From Competibacter_A sp003527885 (GTDB lineage: Bacteria; Pseudomonadota; Gammaproteobacteria; Competibacterales; Competibacteraceae), in the NCBI GenBank assembly GCA_035442025.1, contig DAORPQ010000021.1:1-39018 (forward strand): DNA of 39,018 bases, in the 5' to 3' direction. This document shows positions 36,132 through 39,018 of the stretch, one piece after another. Under the pieces are notes generated by a model. That model was not told the DNA's origin and ran no database searches. It saw only the letters and a program-made list of their open reading frames with translations. Numbering within the stretch: position 1 is the first letter of the stretch; every line of letters begins with the position of its first letter. Position numbers and translations under genes: made by a program.

Positions 36132-36899
36132 TTATTTCGCGCCCATGCGGATCGCGCCATCCAGGCGGATGACCTCCCCGTTGAGATAGGGATTTTCAAT
36201 GATATGCCGCACCAGTCCGGCGAACTCGGCCGGTTTGCCGAGCCGGGAAGGGAAGGGCACCATCTTGCCCAGCGAGTCTTGCACCTCTTGCGGCATCCCC
36301 AACAGCATGGGGGTTTCCATCACCCCCGGCGCGACGGTCATGATGCGGATGCCGTGGCGGCTCAGCTCGCGCGCGACGGGCAAGGTCATCGCCACCATGC
36401 CGCCCTTGGAGGCAGCGTAGGCGGCTTGGCCGATTTGACCTTCGTAAGCCGCGACCGAGGCGGTGTTGACGATAACCCCACGCTCGCCGGTGTCGACCGG
36501 TTCGTTGCGCGCCATCGCGGTGGCGGCGTGACGCACCAAGTTGAACGCGCCGATCAGGTTGATTTGCACCACCTTGGCGAAAGCGGCCAGCGCGGGTGGC
36601 TCGGTCTTGCCCAAAACCTTCTCGGCCGGCGCGACGCCCGCGCAGTTGATCAGCCCGTGCAACGCACCGAATGCGCCCACCGTGGCCTCGACCGCCGCCC
36701 GGCCGCTGGCTTCATCGGCGATGTCGGTGACGATAAAGCGAGTCGTCGGGCCAAGCTCGGCGGCGAGCGCTGCACCCGCTTGCTGGTTCAGGTCTGCAAT
36801 GGCGACTTTAGCGCCCGCTTGCGCCAGCATCCGCGCGGTGGCTGCTCCCAGGCCGGACGCGCCGCCGGTGACCAGAAAAACGCGGCCATCGAGATTCAT
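36132..36899 (-). CDS. 3-hydroxyacyl-CoA dehydrogenase of the HSD10 type (SDR family)
   Basis: NAD-dependent short-chain dehydrogenase, 255 residues, start at the ATG complementary to 36897-36899 (MNLDGRVFLVTGG). The cofactor loop is TGGASGLG, the NAG-like motif is NCAGVAPAEKVLG, and the catalytic Ser, Tyr and Lys are in NTASVAAYEGQIGQAAYAAS and the following KGG. The 2-3 residue features APAEKV, VDTGERGVIVNTAS and APGVMETPML match HSD17B10-like enzymes, which act on 2-methyl-3-hydroxybutyryl-CoA in isoleucine breakdown, rather than BadH. It heads a two-gene operon with the acyl-CoA dehydrogenase, 27 bases apart. Confidence 0.88.
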   Translation of the reverse strand: MNLDGRVFLVTGGASGLGAATARMLAQAGAKVAIADLNQQAGAALAAELGPTTRFIVTDIADEASGRAAVEATVGAFGALHGLINCAGVAPAEKVLGKTEPPALAAFAKVVQINLIGAFNLVRHAATAMARNEPVDTGERGVIVNTASVAAYEGQIGQAAYAASKGGMVAMTLPVARELSRHGIRIMTVAPGVMETPMLLGMPQEVQDSLGKMVPFPSRLGKPAEFAGLVRHIIENPYLNGEVIRLDGAIRMGAK

Positions 36900-37040
36900 T
36901 GTTCTTTCTCCGCGAGAGTTCGGGGCCAAAAAGCTGGGGATAGAAAGCGCTTCGAACGACGGTCGCTTTTGTCGGCCGAGCCTTTTGGGTGGACCGGTCA
37001 GGCGCGATCGATCAAAGGCGTGCAAACCGCGCCCGCGCGC

Positions 37041-37358
37041 TCAGCCGACGACAAAATTCGAGACATCCACCTTTATGGTGGGGCGCTGCAAGGACGCGGC
37101 GACCGCCCGCGCAAAATTCCTGGCCCAGTCGCCTTTTTCTTCGAAACGGTCTTCGCCCGCGTACAGGGCGACGTTCAGGATCATATCGAGCAACAGAATT
37201 TTGCCGGAGGGTGTGGACGGGACGCATTCCATATCCTGAAATTCCTTCAGCAGCCAAGCCCGCGCCTGCTCTTTATCCGTGCCTTCAATATCGCTATCGT
37301 GCAGCATAATCTCGTATTCCTTGCCGAGATTGAACGATACGGTAATGGTGTAACTCAC
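37041..37358 (-). CDS. Small protein of unknown function (105 residues)
   Basis: Starts at the ATG complementary to 37356-37358 (MSYTITVSFNLGKEYEIMLH) behind AGGGA. The first 20 residues form alternating polar/hydrophobic strands; the rest is mixed helix and strand (AWLLKEFQDMECV, GKILLLDMILNVALY, ARNFARAVAASLQRP). No signal peptide or membrane segment. I do not recognise a family. It is leftward and 141 bases upstream of the HSD10-type gene, so it could share its transcript. Confidence 0.65.
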   Translation of the reverse strand: MSYTITVSFNLGKEYEIMLHDSDIEGTDKEQARAWLLKEFQDMECVPSTPSGKILLLDMILNVALYAGEDRFEEKGDWARNFARAVAASLQRPTIKVDVSNFVVG

Positions 37359-37415
37359 GATGATTCCCTCGGTGGCTCGGGCGGGTTATTGGGTAGGGGC
37401 AATTTTATAAGTCGT

Positions 37416-37465
37416 ATTATATCGAATTATATAATTGATTTTCAGCCATTATCCTCCGATATAAT
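37416..37465 (+). promoter_or_regulatory. AT-rich control region with promoter for the VWA gene
   Basis: The 304-base gap between the divergent small-protein and VWA genes has an AT-rich core. TATAAT (37460-37465), a perfect -10, is preceded at 19 bases by TTGATT (37435-37440). The core also contains the 12-bp palindrome AATTATATAATT (37425-37436) and an inverted repeat ATTATATCG (37416-37424) / CGATATAAT (37457-37465), whose right arm contains the -10. A DNA-binding protein could bind there. The transcript would have a leader of about 190 bases; a CCCG/CGGG hairpin followed by TTTT lies in it near 37495-37516. Confidence 0.5.
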
Positions 37466-37662
37466 CGCCCGGCGCGGCCGTTGGGGGAAGGGCGCCCGCC
37501 CGATCGGACGGGTTTTAAAAGAATGGCGCATCACCGTCGGCCGGTGACACTCGCGTCGTTTCCTGCCGGATTCGGCCGCTGCCGGGCTGGCGCTAGCAAA
37601 TTTCGAATCGTACCGCATTCACGCAAATCGGCTCGCATCAAGCCGAAGGGGGAACCAGTCCG

Positions 37663-38343
37663 ATGTCCGTCGATCTCCGCAAGCGCGTTGTCGATCTGAG
37701 TAAAAAAGCCGCGTTCGCCGCCAACAAACACGGCGTCGAGGGCCAGCGCGCCCAAGTCGTTTTGGTGCTGGACATCTCGGCGTCCATGAACACGCTTTAC
37801 AAATCGGGGGCCGTGCAGCGAGTGATCGAGCGCATTCTCGGGCTGGCCGTCAGCTTCGACGACGACGGCCAAATCGACCTGTTGCTGTTCGGAACCAACG
37901 CCTATCAACTGCCGGCGGTGACCCTGGATGAGGTCGAGGGCTACGTCGAGCGGGTGATCTTAAGCCGCTACAAGATTCGGGAAGCGACCAACTACGCGCC
38001 GCCGCTGCGGCTGATCCGGGACAAATACCCCCGTCCGCAGCCCGTCCCCGTCTTCGTGATCTTTTTCACCGACGGCGGTAACGCCGACCGGCCGGCCAGC
38101 ACCAAGCTGGTCCGCGAGCTGTCGGCCCGGCCGGTCTTCGTGCAGTTCGTGGGCATCGGCAATGAAGATTTTCCGTTCCTGCGCAAGCTGGACGAACTGC
38201 CGGATCGGCTGATCGACAACGCCGGTTTCATGCACGTCAACGATCTCGAAGCCATCACGGACGCCGAACTGTACGACCGGTTGCTGAACGGGTTTCCCCG
38301 TTGGCTGGCGGACGCGCGGCAGCGGGGCATCCTCACCGCGTGA
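37663..38343 (+). CDS. von Willebrand factor A domain protein (TerF-like)
   Basis: A 226-residue protein made of one VWA domain with an N-terminal helix, soluble and without a signal peptide. The metal-ion site (MIDAS) is DISAS at 37-41 (VLVLDISASMNTLYKSG), with the later Thr/Asp in FFTDGGNADR. AAFAANKHGVEGQRAQVVLV and FPFLRKLDELPDRLIDNAGF resemble VWA proteins linked to tellurium-resistance (Ter) genes. No other ter gene is in the window. It may bind a partner protein in a metal-dependent way; function is not known. It starts at ATG 37663 behind AAGGGGGAA. Confidence 0.85.
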   Translation: MSVDLRKRVVDLSKKAAFAANKHGVEGQRAQVVLVLDISASMNTLYKSGAVQRVIERILGLAVSFDDDGQIDLLLFGTNAYQLPAVTLDEVEGYVERVILSRYKIREATNYAPPLRLIRDKYPRPQPVPVFVIFFTDGGNADRPASTKLVRELSARPVFVQFVGIGNEDFPFLRKLDELPDRLIDNAGFMHVNDLEAITDAELYDRLLNGFPRWLADARQRGILTA

Positions 38344-38370
38344 TCGGCGGCCGGGCCGGATCCAGGGCCG

Positions 38371-38706
38371 CTACCGTCCGTGATCCGGCAAATAATCTTC
38401 TCGCACCGGCGCAAACACCTCGATGGCCACGGCGTCGGAGATGACCCGCGCGCCATGGGCGACGTTGGCCGGAATGCACCAGGCGTCTCCCGCGCGGGCA
38501 TCGAATTCCCGATCGCCGATTTGCAGGCGCAGATGCCCTTCGACCAAATAGCCGGTTTGCTCGTAAGGGTGCGCGTGCGGGGGAAGCAGGCTGCCGCGGG
38601 TCAAAACAAATTCCGCCATCAGGGTTTTCTCGCCGAAAATCAACGTCTTTTGCCGGATGCCGGGCAGCAACTCGCTGTAGCCGCTGTCGTTATAGGTATT
38701 GAACAT
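38371..38706 (-). CDS. Small cupin-domain protein
   Basis: A single cupin domain of 111 residues, start at the ATG complementary to 38704-38706 (MFNTYNDSGYSELLPG). Metal-binding residues of cupin motif 1 are in PPHAHPYEQTGYLVEG (two His, one Glu), and motif 2 appears as CIPANVAHGARV. Such proteins are often sugar-binding or regulatory, and some are isomerases or dioxygenases. The substrate is not known. It is convergent with the VWA gene, 27 bases apart. Confidence 0.85.
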   Translation of the reverse strand: MFNTYNDSGYSELLPGIRQKTLIFGEKTLMAEFVLTRGSLLPPHAHPYEQTGYLVEGHLRLQIGDREFDARAGDAWCIPANVAHGARVISDAVAIEVFAPVREDYLPDHGR

Positions 38707-38917
38707 GGGTTCTCTGAGCCTCGATGCCCCGATGGGTGCGGTGATTTTTATCGGGTGTCGTCTGCGAGACTGAACCAAGCCGTGAGAGCGGGCTTCTTGG
38801 CTTTTATCGATATGCGGTAATATTCATGTCATCCTTGGATCTCTAACCGGATACGCCCCTCGAAACGACACGAGGCGCCACAATAACCCAATCCACATCA
38901 GAGGCTAAGAAAATTCC

Positions 38918-39018
38918 ATGAAAGGCACGCTTTTACGGATCACGGCGGTAGTGGCCTTGGCGGTCGCGCTGACCGGGTGCGGCTACAACGATTTTCAGCG
39001 GCTGGACGAAACCACCAA
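38918..39018 (+). CDS. LemA-like lipoprotein, 5' part only
   Basis: Begins at ATG 38918 and runs off the window after 33 codons. A lipoprotein signal MKGTLLRITAVVALAVALTG is followed by the lipobox Cys, and then GYNDFQRLDETT, the usual start of a LemA family protein (GYN-x-Q-x-DE). LemA proteins are membrane-anchored helical-bundle proteins of uncertain function, often next to TPM-domain or peptidase genes. Confidence 0.7.
   Translation, partial: MKGTLLRITAVVALAVALTGCGYNDFQRLDETT

Noticed and set aside
36132..36899. Assignment of the short-chain dehydrogenase as BadH
   Set aside because: Its internal motifs (APAEKV, VDTGERG, APGVMETPML) fit HSD10-type enzymes rather than the ring-hydroxyl dehydrogenase BadH.

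Overview
The window reads as chromosomal DNA of a high-G+C proteobacterium. The gene set points to Gammaproteobacteria, perhaps a storage-polymer-forming lineage of the Competibacter type. That placement is an inference from gene content and codon use and is weakly supported; no rRNA or tRNA is present to settle it.

Layout. (1) Bases 1-5302 hold a leftward xylose-type ABC importer operon (xylF-xylG-xylH, the last cut by the window edge) and a divergent LacI-family regulator. Two LacI-type operators lie between them, one inside a good promoter for the xyl operon. The long leader contains the tail of a lost sugar-binding protein gene. (2) Bases 5299-5542 are a PaaI-type thioesterase gene with its middle deleted. 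(3) Bases 5708-10717 are a compact rightward RiPP operon built from lasso-peptide parts: leader peptidase B2, a 47-residue precursor with a textbook lasso leader, an HPr-kinase-like tailoring kinase, a PqqD-like recognition protein B1, an ABC exporter and a nucleotidyltransferase. The lasso cyclase is absent, and the core has no Asp or Glu to close a lasso ring; it ends instead in five Gly-His repeats and a C-terminal Ser. This is the most unusual system in the window. (4) Bases 10701-13395 carry a lipoprotein, a small membrane protein, a probable polyphosphate glucokinase and a DUF302 protein.

(5) Bases 13412-21978 are a leftward, complete leucine/isovalerate operon, liuA-liuB-liuC-liuD-liuE plus acetoacetyl-CoA synthetase. 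It converts isovaleryl-CoA to acetyl-CoA and acetoacetyl-CoA and faces a divergent TetR regulator. (6) Bases 22904-34915 are a rightward acid-uptake and CoA-activation locus: a long-chain-type acyl-CoA ligase, a full branched-chain-type (Liv) ABC importer, a PaaK-like ligase homologue, an alpha-methylacyl-CoA racemase, a hotdog thioesterase and a BadI-like ring-opening hydrolase. An AT-rich gene for a DUF4062 protein sits in the middle and looks foreign. (7) Bases 34971-36899 carry a leftward acyl-CoA dehydrogenase and an HSD10-type dehydrogenase, separated from badI by a strong bidirectional terminator. (8) The right end holds a small unknown protein, a von Willebrand A protein, a cupin and the start of a LemA-like lipoprotein.

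Taken together, parts 5-7 suggest an organism that lives on branched-chain, fatty and possibly alicyclic carboxylic acids. The RiPP operon and the DUF4062 gene are the accessory items.
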